The notes under the pieces were generated by a model. It did not search any database. It was not told the DNA's origin and saw nothing but the letters and a program-made list of their open reading frames with translations. A stretch of DNA of 64,000 bases from Prauserella shujinwangii (GTDB lineage Bacteria; Actinomycetota; Actinomycetes; Mycobacteriales; Pseudonocardiaceae), in the NCBI RefSeq assembly GCF_003001955.1, contig NZ_PVNH01000007.1, positions 186,001-250,000 of the forward strand. Reading direction: 5' to 3'. The translations under genes and the position numbers were made by a program. This document shows, piece by piece, positions 50,293 to 58,913 of the stretch; position 1 is the first letter of the stretch, and each line of letters starts with the position of its first letter.

Positions 50293-52356
50293 TCAGTGGC
50301 CCTGGCTCCGGCCGATCAGGCCGGCGAGCTCGGTGCGCGAGGCCACGTCGAGCTTGGCGAAGATGCGCTCCAGGTACGTCTCGACGGTCCGCGCGCTGAT
50401 CGTGAGCCTGCGGGCGATCTGGCCGTTGGTCTGCCCGGTGCTCACCAGCAGGGCGATCTCGCTCTCCCGCTTGCTGAGCACGGCGAGCGGACCGGCGGGT
50501 TCGGGCGGCTTCTCGCGCGGACCGGTGGCCAGGGCGAGCGTCTCCGCCCGCAGTGTCCACACCGGATCGCCCAGCCTGCGGAAGGCGGCCGCCGCGGCCG
50601 CCGCCCTGAGCCTCGCCGCGTCCCCGTCACCCTGGGCCGACAGCGCCCGCGCGGCCGCCAGCGCGGCGAAGCCGACCGGCCGGCACAGGAGGTCGAGACC
50701 GCGCGCCGCGGTCTCGGCCCGCGCGGCCCACTCGGCGGCGGCTCCCGGCCGCCCGGCGCGCAGCTCGCAGCGGACCAGGAGGTCGTACACGCGAGGGCGT
50801 TCCGGGACGCTCAGCGTCGGCAGGTCCGGACCACCGCAGGTCCGCAGCAGGATGTCGGCGCAGCCGTCGGAGCGCCCGCCGTCCAGCCGCGCCTCCTGGG
50901 CGAGCACGTGCAGCCGCTGCGACACCCGGCAGCGGTCCCGGTCGTCGGTGCGCAGCACGTCCGCGCACAGCCTGCTCGCCGTGGCGGGATCGTCGTGTGC
51001 CAGTGCCAGCTCGGCCCGCACCATGTGCGCGGTGGCGCGCAGGTAGTTGCTGCGCATCTCCTCGGCCAGGTCGAGCGCGGCGGCGGCCTGCTTCCCGGCC
51101 TGCTCCAGCTCCCCGAGCCGCACGTGCCGCATGGCCAGCGTGAGCAGCAGCTCCGGCGCCGCGCGCACGTGCTGCGTCGAGCGGGCGATCGCGAGTCCCC
51201 GGCGCGCGTGCCGGGCGGCGGAGGAGAACCGCTCGAGGCGCACCTCGCTCCAGGCCAGGTACACGCTGGCGTCCAGCGTGTCCACCAGTTCCCGGTCGGT
51301 CATCCCGTCCACGATCGGGCTCGACTGGTCCGCGTAGTCGAGCGCGGCCGGCACGTCTCCGGTGTCGTAGTGCATCGCGGCGGCGAGCCCGCAGGCGAAC
51401 GCGAGGGTGCCGGGATGGCCGTAGGTGCGGGCGCTGGCGACCGCGTCCCGGACCTCGTCGACGTCGTGCTCACCCGAGTGGATCTTGCACGCCACCGACC
51501 GGAGCGTGAGGGCGAGGCGGACCGCCACTCCTGCCCGCGAGCGCACCCGCGATGCCTGTTCCAGGAATCGTTGCGCCTCCGCGAAGTGGCCGAGCAACTG
51601 CTCGACCAGCACGCAGAGCTCGGTGGCCTTCGGCTGGTACTCGCCGAGCGCGTCGCCGCGGCGAAGCCAGTCGTGCAGGAGGGAGCGGCTGCGCCACAAC
51701 CGGCCCGTGACGGCGAGCGCCTGCGCCTGAACGCACACCAGCCGTGCGCGCCGCCCCAGGTGCCGGTCGCCGTCCGGCAGGAGGCGCAGCGCCGCCGCCG
51801 AGTAGGCCGCGCTCTCCGCCGCGCCGCCGGGCAGGGCCTCGCCCGCCGCCGTGAGGAGCTCGTCCACCGCGGCCAGATCGCCGGTCCGCCCCGTGCGCAT
51901 CACATGCCGAGCCCGGGCCAGCGCACCGGCACCGGCCGCCGCGAGGGTCGCGTCGGCCCGCCGGTGCGCGCCCCACCGCCAGCTCACCGGCGCCGCGGTG
52001 TACACGGCCTCGCGTGTCTCCGGGCTGGTGAAGCGCACCCTGCCCGCGTCCAGGTCGCACGAGACCAGCCCGCGCTCGGTGAGCTCGTCGAGACCGATCA
52101 GCACTTCGACGGCGTCGAGTTCGGACACCGCCGTGAGCAGCTCGATGTCCAGTGCCTCGCCGACGACGGCGAGGGTGCGCGCCACGAGTGTGGCGGGGGA
52201 GGGCGCCGAGACGGGGACGGCCGACGGGTTCGTTCCCGCCGGTGTGGTGATGTCCGGCGATGCACCGCCGGGTGCGGGCCTGGTCTGGTCCAGCCAGGGC
52301 CGCTCGGCCTGCCTGGCACCGTCGAGCCTGGTGATATCGGACTCATCCCTGTTCAC
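50293..52356 (-). CDS. LuxR-family regulator without the LAL ATPase domain
   Basis: The 687-residue protein ends with a LuxR HTH (LSKRESEIALLVSTGQTNGQ, ARRLTISARTVETYLERIFA). The N-terminal 60-160 region (TLAVVGEALDIELLTAVSEL, TSPETREAVYTAAPVS) resembles the winged-helix that follows the AAA domain in LAL regulators. The centre is TPR-like helices. There is no Walker A or B motif, so the ATPase is missing. It is the likely pathway-specific regulator of the terpenoid cluster, lying at its edge. Confidence 0.8.
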   Translation of the reverse strand: MNRDESDITRLDGARQAERPWLDQTRPAPGGASPDITTPAGTNPSAVPVSAPSPATLVARTLAVVGEALDIELLTAVSELDAVEVLIGLDELTERGLVSCDLDAGRVRFTSPETREAVYTAAPVSWRWGAHRRADATLAAAGAGALARARHVMRTGRTGDLAAVDELLTAAGEALPGGAAESAAYSAAALRLLPDGDRHLGRRARLVCVQAQALAVTGRLWRSRSLLHDWLRRGDALGEYQPKATELCVLVEQLLGHFAEAQRFLEQASRVRSRAGVAVRLALTLRSVACKIHSGEHDVDEVRDAVASARTYGHPGTLAFACGLAAAMHYDTGDVPAALDYADQSSPIVDGMTDRELVDTLDASVYLAWSEVRLERFSSAARHARRGLAIARSTQHVRAAPELLLTLAMRHVRLGELEQAGKQAAAALDLAEEMRSNYLRATAHMVRAELALAHDDPATASRLCADVLRTDDRDRCRVSQRLHVLAQEARLDGGRSDGCADILLRTCGGPDLPTLSVPERPRVYDLLVRCELRAGRPGAAAEWAARAETAARGLDLLCRPVGFAALAAARALSAQGDGDAARLRAAAAAAAFRRLGDPVWTLRAETLALATGPREKPPEPAGPLAVLSKRESEIALLVSTGQTNGQIARRLTISARTVETYLERIFAKLDVASRTELAGLIGRSQGH

Positions 52357-52745
52357 GTCGCCCCAGTTCTGTTGTGAACGAACAGGCTTCGTCCCCCTCG
52401 GAGCTCCCCCGACTCCGTGCGCCGCACGATTTTTCGTTCGCCGCTCCCGTGGCCGTCAATTGTTGACGTCGAGACAATTTATCCAGACGATCTTCCACTG
52501 TCAACGCTTCCCGTGCGGGGAGCCGGGTTTTTCCCGGCCACGGCGGGAAACGTGGCGGAGCGCGGAAAAGAGGCACACGCTCTCCGGAGTTCTGTCCCCC
52601 ATAAGTGTGAATACGAAATGGTTCCGGCAACTGTTCGTGGTGCGATAAACAGAAATTCTTTCACGTGTGAGGCGGTCCCCGTGCGCCGCCGCGCGGTCCT
52701 AACCAGACGCTCGCGCCGCGCGCGTGGCTGTCCGGAAACGGTGTT
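52357..52745. promoter_or_regulatory. 389-bp regulatory gap upstream of the LuxR gene
   Basis: This is unusually A/T-rich for the window (for example AATTGTTGACGTCGAGACAA, and GATAAACAGAAATTC near 52645). AATTGT (52458-52463) and ACAATT (52474-52479) form an inverted repeat around the palindrome GACGTC. I see no gene. It probably holds the promoter of the leftward LuxR regulator. The dinucleotide bias may reflect a region bound by nucleoid proteins. Confidence 0.4.
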
Positions 52746-53516
52746 TCAGTCGGCGGGCCGGACGTACCGGGTGACGAGCCTGCCGAGCAGCCGGGGTGCC
52801 AGGCGGCGGGCACGCCACACCCACCGGGCACCCCGGCCGGGGAAGACGAACAGCGGCGCGCGGGGATCGGCGAGCGCCCGGTCGACGGCGTCGAGCACGG
52901 CACCCGGGTCGGCCCCGGTCCGCCCGCCGAGGACCGCGGGGTCGACCGCCCGCACACCGTCGGCCAGCGGGGTCTCCACCTGGTCCGGGCAGGGACACAG
53001 CACCCGGACACCGGTGCCGCGCGTCTCCTGGGCCAGAACCTCGCAGTAGGCGTGCACCGCGCACTTCGACGACGAGTAGGCGGCCAGCCGCGGCGAGGGC
53101 AGCCAGCCCGACAGGGAGCCGAACACCACCACCGTGCCGTGGCCGCGCCGGACCATCGCGGGCACGGTCGCCTGGCAGACGTGCACGGTGCCCAGGTAGT
53201 TGACCTCGTGCACCCGGCGCAGCTCGGCGGGCGGCTGGTCCAGCGCCCGGCCGATCCGGCACAGCCCGGCGGCGTGCACGACCAGTTCGACCGGACCCAG
53301 TTCCGCCGTGGCGGCGGCCACCGCGTCCCGCACCGCGGCCTCGTCGGTGACGTCGCACGGATAGGCCCGCGTGGCAGGCGCCCGCCACGTGGTGCGCGCG
53401 AGGTTGCCCGCGTCGACGTCGAGCGCCGCCACCGGCCTCCCGGCGGCGGCCAGGCGCAGCGCGGCCAGTCTGCCCAGCCCGCTGGCCGCGCCGGTCACCA
53501 GCGCCGTGCCGTTCAT
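52746..53516 (-). CDS. Short-chain dehydrogenase/reductase (last gene of the FMO operon)
   Basis: The 256-residue protein has TALVTGAASGLGRLAALRLA, VVHAAGLC, the catalytic Ser (VVFGSLSGWLPSPRL) and YSSSKCAVHAYCEVLA. It resembles SDRs near Baeyer-Villiger-type monooxygenases. ATG 53516 overlaps the decarboxylase-family stop. It probably oxidises or reduces an alcohol/ketone in the same pathway. A C-terminal basic segment (ARWVWRARRLAPRLLGRLVT) might bind membrane. Confidence 0.85.
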   Translation of the reverse strand: MNGTALVTGAASGLGRLAALRLAAAGRPVAALDVDAGNLARTTWRAPATRAYPCDVTDEAAVRDAVAAATAELGPVELVVHAAGLCRIGRALDQPPAELRRVHEVNYLGTVHVCQATVPAMVRRGHGTVVVFGSLSGWLPSPRLAAYSSSKCAVHAYCEVLAQETRGTGVRVLCPCPDQVETPLADGVRAVDPAVLGGRTGADPGAVLDAVDRALADPRAPLFVFPGRGARWVWRARRLAPRLLGRLVTRYVRPAD

Positions 53517-54226
53517 CGGACCGCCGCCACGGGCGCGGCGCCGGCGAACGTCATCTCCAGCCGGCCGATCGTGCTGCCGGCCAGCGCGGTCCTCGGCAGG
53601 CCCAGCGCACGGAGTTCGTCGGCGACCGGATGGTCCCCGAGCCGCAGCACGGCCCCGCCGGGCCGGGTGCGCACCCGCCGTGCCCGCAGGCTCCACGGGG
53701 TCCGGCGGAGGACGCCGTCCAGGCAGGTGTAGGCGTCGACCGAGGCCGCCGCGGCCCGGCCCGGAGTCGGGACGCCCGGCCTGACCAGGAGGTCGACCGC
53801 GAGCCTGCCCTCGTGCCGGACCACGCAGCGCCGCGCGCGGCCTGCGTGCTCCAGCCGGATGTCGGCGAGCTCCTTGGGAAACCCCCAGATCGAGCGCCCG
53901 GCCTCCAGCGTGAACGGCTGGTTGACGGGAAGCCAGTGGACGAACGCGCCGAGGCCCCCGCCCACCGGGGCGCGGATCAGGAACGCCACCCCGAACTCGT
54001 GGTACGGGCCGAGGTCCCCGTCGGTGTAGCGGACGAACACCAGCGAGCACAGCGCGGCGCCGCGCCAGGGCTCGGCGACGTCCACCCCGGCGTAGGCCAG
54101 CACCGACCGCGCCGAGGCCGCGCGCACCGCGAAGGTCGCCGAGCACGCCGCCGCGTCCCGGACCCGGACCGGCATGGTGACCCGTTCTCCCCGGATCAGG
54201 TGCCCATCGTGGATGTCACCGTCCAC
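53513..54226 (-). CDS. Acetoacetate decarboxylase-family protein
   Basis: The 237-residue protein starts at GTG 54226 behind GAGGAGG. Sequence YHEFGVAFLIRAPVGGGLGA, NQPFTLEAGRSIWGFPKELA and IRLEHAGRARRC match the ADC-like family, including GFPKELA with the Lys at the position of the Schiff-base lysine. Family members may decarboxylate beta-keto acids or act as hydratases/aldolases. It overlaps the upstream hydrolase gene by 11 bp and the downstream SDR by 4 bp. Confidence 0.8.
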   Translation of the reverse strand: MDGDIHDGHLIRGERVTMPVRVRDAAACSATFAVRAASARSVLAYAGVDVAEPWRGAALCSLVFVRYTDGDLGPYHEFGVAFLIRAPVGGGLGAFVHWLPVNQPFTLEAGRSIWGFPKELADIRLEHAGRARRCVVRHEGRLAVDLLVRPGVPTPGRAAAASVDAYTCLDGVLRRTPWSLRARRVRTRPGGAVLRLGDHPVADELRALGLPRTALAGSTIGRLEMTFAGAAPVAAVR

Positions 54227-55154
54227 TGTGGTCCTCCTCGGTATCCCGGCCAAGGTGCCGCCGCAGGAAGGCGAGCTGGTGCTCGACCGCGGGCCGGAAC
54301 CAGGGGTTGCCAGGGAAAACGTCGAAATGGTCGCAGGGGTAGTGGCGAACCTCGGCGCGGCCGGCCACGGCCGCCCTGGCCGCCGCGCCCGGCGGGGCGC
54401 TGCGGTCGAGGTCGGCGATCTGCACCAGCAGCGGGGCCCGGACGGCACGCGCGTGCCGGATGGGCCGGTAGCGCCCGATCTCCAGGCCCGCCGCGGGATC
54501 GATCTCGTTGCGCCAGGCCGGTCCGGCCAGCGCGGTGTACGCCTCGAACTGACCTGGCAGGGACAGCGCCGCGGCCGAGCCGGGAGCACCGACGAGGGGC
54601 ACCGGCCTGGTCCCGCGCCCGGCCAGCCGGGCCACCGCACCGCGCACGGCGGTCGCCGCCGACCTGGCGAGCGTGCCCGGCCGGTGCTGCCGGGCGGCCT
54701 GCCGGACGGCGGCGAGCCCGTCGGCCATCGGCACCAGCGACACGATCGCCGCGACCCCGCCGTCGCGAGCGCCGGTGACGAGGACGTGTCCCCCGGCCAG
54801 GGATGCGCCCCACAGCACGATGCGGCCCGGGTCGACGCCGCCGAGCCCGCGCGCCGCCGCCACCGCGGCCCGGTAGTCGGCGAGCTGCCGGGCGACGGAC
54901 ACGGTCTGGCGCGGCTCGCCGCCGCTGTCGCCGAATCCGCGGTAGTCGAACGCGAGCACCTCGAACCCGCACCGGGCGAACTCGTGGGCGAACGCGCCGA
55001 GCCCGCAGTCCCGGGTCGCGCCGAACCCGTGTGCCATCACCACGCACGGCGCGCCCGCCCCGGTGCTCAGGTCGTCGCGGGCGGCCCGGAACCGCCACGC
55101 GGCACAGACGGTGCCGCCGGACGGGAAGGAGAGGCGCTGCGCGGGGAGCGTCAT
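54216..55154 (-). CDS. Alpha/beta hydrolase (Ser, FMO operon)
   Basis: The 312-residue protein has CVVMAHGFGATRDCGLGAFA, VLAFDYRGFGDSGGEPRQTV, nucleophile GIVLWGASLAGG-type elbow (IVLWGASLAGGHVLV), an Asp in LVQIADLDRSAPP, and the catalytic His in HYPCDHFDVFPG. It could hydrolyse the lactone or ester made by the upstream flavin monooxygenase. The start ATG 55154 overlaps the TetR stop. Confidence 0.82.
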   Translation of the reverse strand: MTLPAQRLSFPSGGTVCAAWRFRAARDDLSTGAGAPCVVMAHGFGATRDCGLGAFAHEFARCGFEVLAFDYRGFGDSGGEPRQTVSVARQLADYRAAVAAARGLGGVDPGRIVLWGASLAGGHVLVTGARDGGVAAIVSLVPMADGLAAVRQAARQHRPGTLARSAATAVRGAVARLAGRGTRPVPLVGAPGSAAALSLPGQFEAYTALAGPAWRNEIDPAAGLEIGRYRPIRHARAVRAPLLVQIADLDRSAPPGAAARAAVAGRAEVRHYPCDHFDVFPGNPWFRPAVEHQLAFLRRHLGRDTEEDHSGR

Positions 55155-55780
55155 GGGCACCTGCCGTAGATCGTCCGCAGCCACACGGTCACCAGCGCCT
55201 CCCGCAGCTCGTCGGCGGGCACGGCCGAGGGGCCGCCGCGGGAGAGCCGCTCCAGCGCGCGGTCGTTGAGCTCGAGCAGGACCGTCGCGAGCAGGGCGGG
55301 GTCCGGTCCCTCCGGTGCCCTGCCTCCGGTGCGCTCGCGTTCGATCAGGGCCGCGACCCGCGGCACGAACGACTCCCGGTCGCGGTCCCACAGCGCCCGC
55401 ACGGTCTCGTCGGTGTCGCGCGCGTCGAGCATGGCCCGGAAGACGTGCCGGTGCTTGGCCCACGCCTCGAACAGCCCGGCGATCGTCCGCCGGATGCGGT
55501 CCTCGGGGGAGCCCTCGCCGGAGAGCAGTGCGGTGCCCGCGGTGAACGACTCCTGGTACATCTCGTCGCACAGAGCGGCGACGGCGACGGCCTTGTTCTC
55601 GAAGTAGAAGTAGAACGCCGAGCGCGTGACGTCGGCCCGCCGGGAGATGTCCCGCACGTTGATGGAGGCGAGGCTGCCCTCGCGCAGCAGCTCGTCGAGT
55701 GCGCTGAGCAGCGCCCGCCTGCGGCGGTCGCCCCGGTTGGGCCCGCGCCGGTCCAGCACGTGCTCCCGCTCGGCGCTCAC
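55151..55780 (-). CDS. TetR family regulator (FMO operon)
   Basis: The 209-residue protein starts at GTG 55780, overlapping the monooxygenase stop. Its HTH is RALLSALDELLREGSLASIN, VRDISRRADVTRSAFYFYFE, NKAVAVAALCDEMYQ, of the EthR-like group with FYFYFENK. It lies inside the operon it likely controls. The TTGAC-N4-GTCAA repeat at 57149 and TGTCGACA at 57177 are its candidate operators. Confidence 0.85.
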   Translation of the reverse strand: MSAEREHVLDRRGPNRGDRRRRALLSALDELLREGSLASINVRDISRRADVTRSAFYFYFENKAVAVAALCDEMYQESFTAGTALLSGEGSPEDRIRRTIAGLFEAWAKHRHVFRAMLDARDTDETVRALWDRDRESFVPRVAALIERERTGGRAPEGPDPALLATVLLELNDRALERLSRGGPSAVPADELREALVTVWLRTIYGRCP

Positions 55781-57126
55781 CGGGACCGCCCTCCGAGCGG
55801 CACGGGGCCGTTGGCCCGCGCCCGCGCCCGGCCCGCGGGCAGCTCCCGGACGCGGATGTCGTGCTCGTAGACGAAGTAGTCGACCTGCTGGGTGTGCCGG
55901 GGCCGGTCGGCGAAGTGCGCGACGAACCGGCGCTCGTCCTCGGCGATGGTCCGCCACATCTCCCGCTCGCCCGGCGGCCGGTAGATCCCCGCCAGGTAGG
56001 CGGCCAGCAGCCGGGCCTGGCACTCCACGAACGGGAAGAGAGTCGGCGTGGCCTGGGCGAAGCCGACGAAGACGAGGTCGTCGAGGCCGGGCCGGAACAT
56101 CCGCTTGTACAGCCGCAGCCGGTTGCCCGGCGCGCTGAGGAACCCGGGGTCGAAGAACGGGAACGAGATGTTGTAGCCGGTGGCGTACACGACGGCGTCG
56201 AACTCGGCGGAGCTGCCGTCGGCGAAGTGCACGCGGCGCCCGTCCAGCCTGCTGACGTCGGGTTTTGCCGTGACGTCGCCGGACCCGAGCCGGACCGGCA
56301 GTTCCTGCGACTGGGTGGGATGCGCCTCCAGGAAGTGGTGGTTCGGCGTGGGCAGGCCGAACCGCTCGGGGCGGCCCGTCAGCAGAACCGGGCTCTTCCG
56401 GAACAGCCACCGCTGCCACGACAGCGGCACGTGCGGGCTGGTGGCGAACAGCCGGTCGGCGGGTACGCCCAGGACGTACTTCGGCACGATCCACGCGCTC
56501 GACCTGGTCGAGACGACCACCGTGTTGCCCAGTGCGCGCTGGGACAGCTCGACCGCGATGTCCGCCGCGCTGTTGCCCATACCGACCACCAGGATCCGCT
56601 TGCCGTGCAGGTCCAGCGGGTCACCGGGATCGACGTAGTGGTGGGAGTGGATGCTCTCCCCGGTGAACTCGCCGGGGAAGTCCGGGTAGCGCGGATCCCA
56701 GTGGTGCCCGTTCGCGACCACCAGTGCGTCGAACGTGTGCCGCTCGCCGTGTCCGGTGCGGATCTCCCACCCGCCACCGGGCCGCCGCCGCGCGTGCTCC
56801 ACGGTGGTCCGGAACCGGATGTTGTCGTGCAGCCCGAAGGCCGCCGCGTACCGCTCGAGGTACTCCTTGATCTCCGAGTGGTGCGGGAAGTCGGGGAAGT
56901 GCTCCGGCATCGGGAAGTCCTTGAAGGACAGCCGGTGTTTCGACGTGTCGATGTGCAGGGACCGGTACGCGCTGGAGTGCCCGTTGGGGTTGCCGAAGGC
57001 CCAGTTCCCGCCGATCCGGTCCGAGGACTCGAAGCACTCGTACGGCACGCCGTAGTCCGTCAGCATCTTCCCGGCGCAGAGCCCGCTCAGCCCGGCCCCG
57101 ATGACGCACGTCCTCGGCAGGGTCAT
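55777..57126 (-). CDS. Flavin-containing monooxygenase (FMO/BVMO-like)
   Basis: The 449-residue protein has the FAD site VIGAGLSGLCAGKMLTDYG, the FMO signature FTGESIHSHHY (FxGxxxHxxxY), the NADPH site VVGMGNSAADIAVELSQ and VVYATGYNISFPF. It inserts oxygen at a ketone, amine or sulfur. ATG 57126 is preferred to 57162 because a consensus promoter ends 7 nt before it, which implies a leaderless mRNA. It heads the five-gene operon. Hydrolase and ADC-like partners suggest Baeyer-Villiger-type ketone breakdown. Confidence 0.85.
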   Translation of the reverse strand: MTLPRTCVIGAGLSGLCAGKMLTDYGVPYECFESSDRIGGNWAFGNPNGHSSAYRSLHIDTSKHRLSFKDFPMPEHFPDFPHHSEIKEYLERYAAAFGLHDNIRFRTTVEHARRRPGGGWEIRTGHGERHTFDALVVANGHHWDPRYPDFPGEFTGESIHSHHYVDPGDPLDLHGKRILVVGMGNSAADIAVELSQRALGNTVVVSTRSSAWIVPKYVLGVPADRLFATSPHVPLSWQRWLFRKSPVLLTGRPERFGLPTPNHHFLEAHPTQSQELPVRLGSGDVTAKPDVSRLDGRRVHFADGSSAEFDAVVYATGYNISFPFFDPGFLSAPGNRLRLYKRMFRPGLDDLVFVGFAQATPTLFPFVECQARLLAAYLAGIYRPPGEREMWRTIAEDERRFVAHFADRPRHTQQVDYFVYEHDIRVRELPAGRARARANGPVPLGGRSR

Positions 57127-57133
57127 GTCCGGC

Positions 57134-57162
57134 ACGCTACGAGGCGATTTGACGCGTGTCAA
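57134..57162 (-). promoter_or_regulatory. Leaderless promoter of the FMO operon with a palindrome
   Basis: On the minus strand TTGACA (57162-57157) and TAGCGT (57139-57134) are separated by 17 bp, and the ATG of the monooxygenase lies 7 nt beyond. The inverted repeat TTGAC-GCGT-GTCAA (57149-57162) covers the -35 box, so a repressor there would shut the promoter. Confidence 0.6.
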
Positions 57163-57178
57163 TGACTATGGACATGTG

Positions 57179-57207
57179 TCGACAACGGGTTCTCGCGTTG
57201 CTAGCCT
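57179..57207 (+). promoter_or_regulatory. Promoter of the acyl-CoA synthetase gene
   Basis: TCGACA (57179-57184) and TAGCCT (57202-57207) are separated by 17 bp. The ATG at 57216 lies 8 nt further, with no ribosome site, so the mRNA is probably leaderless. The palindrome TGTCGACA (57177-57184) overlaps the -35 box. Confidence 0.55.
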
Positions 57208-57215
57208 TCCGGCGC

Positions 57216-58862
57216 ATGAGCAGCAACGTCGCTGATCCCCTGCGTGTCCGTGCCGAGCTGACCGGGCCGGGTGGCGAGTTCGAGATCGTCGAGGAGGACG
57301 TGCTCGGCGTGCGGCTGCCGGTCTTCGCCCGGCGCCCGCGGAACCTGGGGGAGCTGCTGGCCGCGGCGCCCGCGCCGGAGGATCGGGACTATCTGGTGAC
57401 GGCGGACCGCCGGATCGGCTACGGCGAGCACGCCGGTGCCGTCGGGGCTCTCGCCCGCGTGCTGGCGCAGCGGTACGGGGTCGGCAGGGGTGACCGCGTC
57501 GCGATCCTCGCCGCGAACTGTCCGGAGTGGATCGTCGCGTTCTGGGCGACGGTGAGTCTCGGCGCCGTGTGCGCCACCTACAACGCGTGGTGGACGACCC
57601 GGGAGATCGAGTACGCGCTCGGCCATTCGGAGCCCGTGCTGCTGATCGCCGACGCCGAACGCGCGGCGCGGCTGCCTGCCGGAATCGATGTTCCCGTGCT
57701 CGGCATCGAGGGGGACCTGCCCGGGCTGACGGCGGATCCGGCGCCGCTGCCCACAGTGGATGTCGGCGAGGACGAGCCCGCCGCCATCGTCTACACGAGC
57801 GGGACGACCGGGCGGCCCAAGGGCGTCACGCACTCGCACCGCAACATCGTGGCGACGGCTTTGTACCACCGGCTGATGAAGGCCACGGCCGCCGCGCTGG
57901 ACCCGCGCGCCGCGGCCCCGGGCCGGTGGCTGCTGAGCCTGCCGCTGTTCCACATCGCGAGCCTGCACAACGTGGCGGTGCCCCGGCTGGCCACCGGCGA
58001 GACCGTGGTGCTCACCCAGGGCGCCTTCGACCCGCACCGGGTGCTGGAGCTGGTGTCCAGGGAGCGGGTCACCAACTGGACCGTCGTGCCCACCATGGGG
58101 CACCGGCTGAGCGCCCTCGGCGACGAGATCGGCCGGTACGACCTGTCCGCGCTGATCGCGTTCGGGCTGGCCTCGGCCCCGTCGTCACCCGCGCTCCAGG
58201 CGCGGCTGCGCGAGCTGATCCCCGCGGCGCGGCACAGCCTCGTCAACAGCTACGGGCTCACCGAGTCGGGCACCGGGGCGACCGTCGCCGCACCGATGAT
58301 GCTGGCGGCCGATCCGGACACGGTGGGCGTGCCGATCCCGACCGTGGCGGTGCAGGTGCGCGACGAGTCCGGCGCGGTGGTGCCCGACGGCGTGACCGGC
58401 GAGATCTGGCTGCGCAGCCAGTTCAACATGCTCGGCTACTGGGCGGACCCGGCGGCGACGGCGGAGGTCTTCGACGCCGACCGGTGGCTGCGCACCGGGG
58501 ACCTGGGCTGCCTGCGCGAGGGCAGGCTTTACCTGACCACGCGCCGCAGCGACCTGATCCTGCGCGGTGGGGAGAACGTCTACCCCGTCGAGGTGGAACG
58601 GTGCCTGGCGGAGCACCCCGCCGTCGCCGAGGCGGCCGTGTTCGGCGTCGAGCACCCGGACCTGGGCCAGGAGGTCTGCGCGATCGTCGTCACCGGCGGG
58701 CAGGTGGTGGACGAGGCGGACCTGCGGGCCCACACCGCCGAGCGGCTCGCCTACTACAAGGTGCCGTCCCGCTGGCACCTCACCACGGAACCGCTGCCCC
58801 GCAACGCCACCGGCAAGGTCGTGCGCACCGCTCTCGCGTCGCTCCACCCAGAGCTGCCCTGA
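57216..58862 (+). CDS. AMP-dependent acyl-CoA synthetase
   Basis: The 548-residue protein has the adenylate-forming core motifs IVYTSGTTGRPKGVTHSHRN, NSYGLTESGTG, YWADPAATAEVFDADRWLRT, GDLGCLREGRLYLTTRRSDL and the C-terminal Lys in LPRNATGKVVRTAL. It activates a carboxylic acid to its CoA thioester, probably an acid released from the FMO/hydrolase pathway. ATG 57216 is chosen over 57156 for the leaderless promoter. It is divergent from the FMO operon. Confidence 0.88.
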   Translation: MSSNVADPLRVRAELTGPGGEFEIVEEDVLGVRLPVFARRPRNLGELLAAAPAPEDRDYLVTADRRIGYGEHAGAVGALARVLAQRYGVGRGDRVAILAANCPEWIVAFWATVSLGAVCATYNAWWTTREIEYALGHSEPVLLIADAERAARLPAGIDVPVLGIEGDLPGLTADPAPLPTVDVGEDEPAAIVYTSGTTGRPKGVTHSHRNIVATALYHRLMKATAAALDPRAAAPGRWLLSLPLFHIASLHNVAVPRLATGETVVLTQGAFDPHRVLELVSRERVTNWTVVPTMGHRLSALGDEIGRYDLSALIAFGLASAPSSPALQARLRELIPAARHSLVNSYGLTESGTGATVAAPMMLAADPDTVGVPIPTVAVQVRDESGAVVPDGVTGEIWLRSQFNMLGYWADPAATAEVFDADRWLRTGDLGCLREGRLYLTTRRSDLILRGGENVYPVEVERCLAEHPAVAEAAVFGVEHPDLGQEVCAIVVTGGQVVDEADLRAHTAERLAYYKVPSRWHLTTEPLPRNATGKVVRTALASLHPELP

Positions 58863-58879
58863 CCCGGCGGCTATGCTGG

Positions 58880-58896
58880 AGTCAACTAAGTTGACT
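58880..58896. promoter_or_regulatory. AGTCAACTAAGTTGACT operator
   Basis: A perfect 7-bp-arm repeat (AGTCAAC/GTTGACT) around TAA lies between the synthetase stop (58862) and the SDR start (58914). A TATGCT box at 58872-58877 lies just upstream, so the repeat overlaps the predicted transcript start. The TetR protein encoded at 59875-60504 is a candidate ligand-responsive binder. Confidence 0.5.
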
Positions 58897-58913
58897 TCGA
58901 CGAGGGAGCCGCG

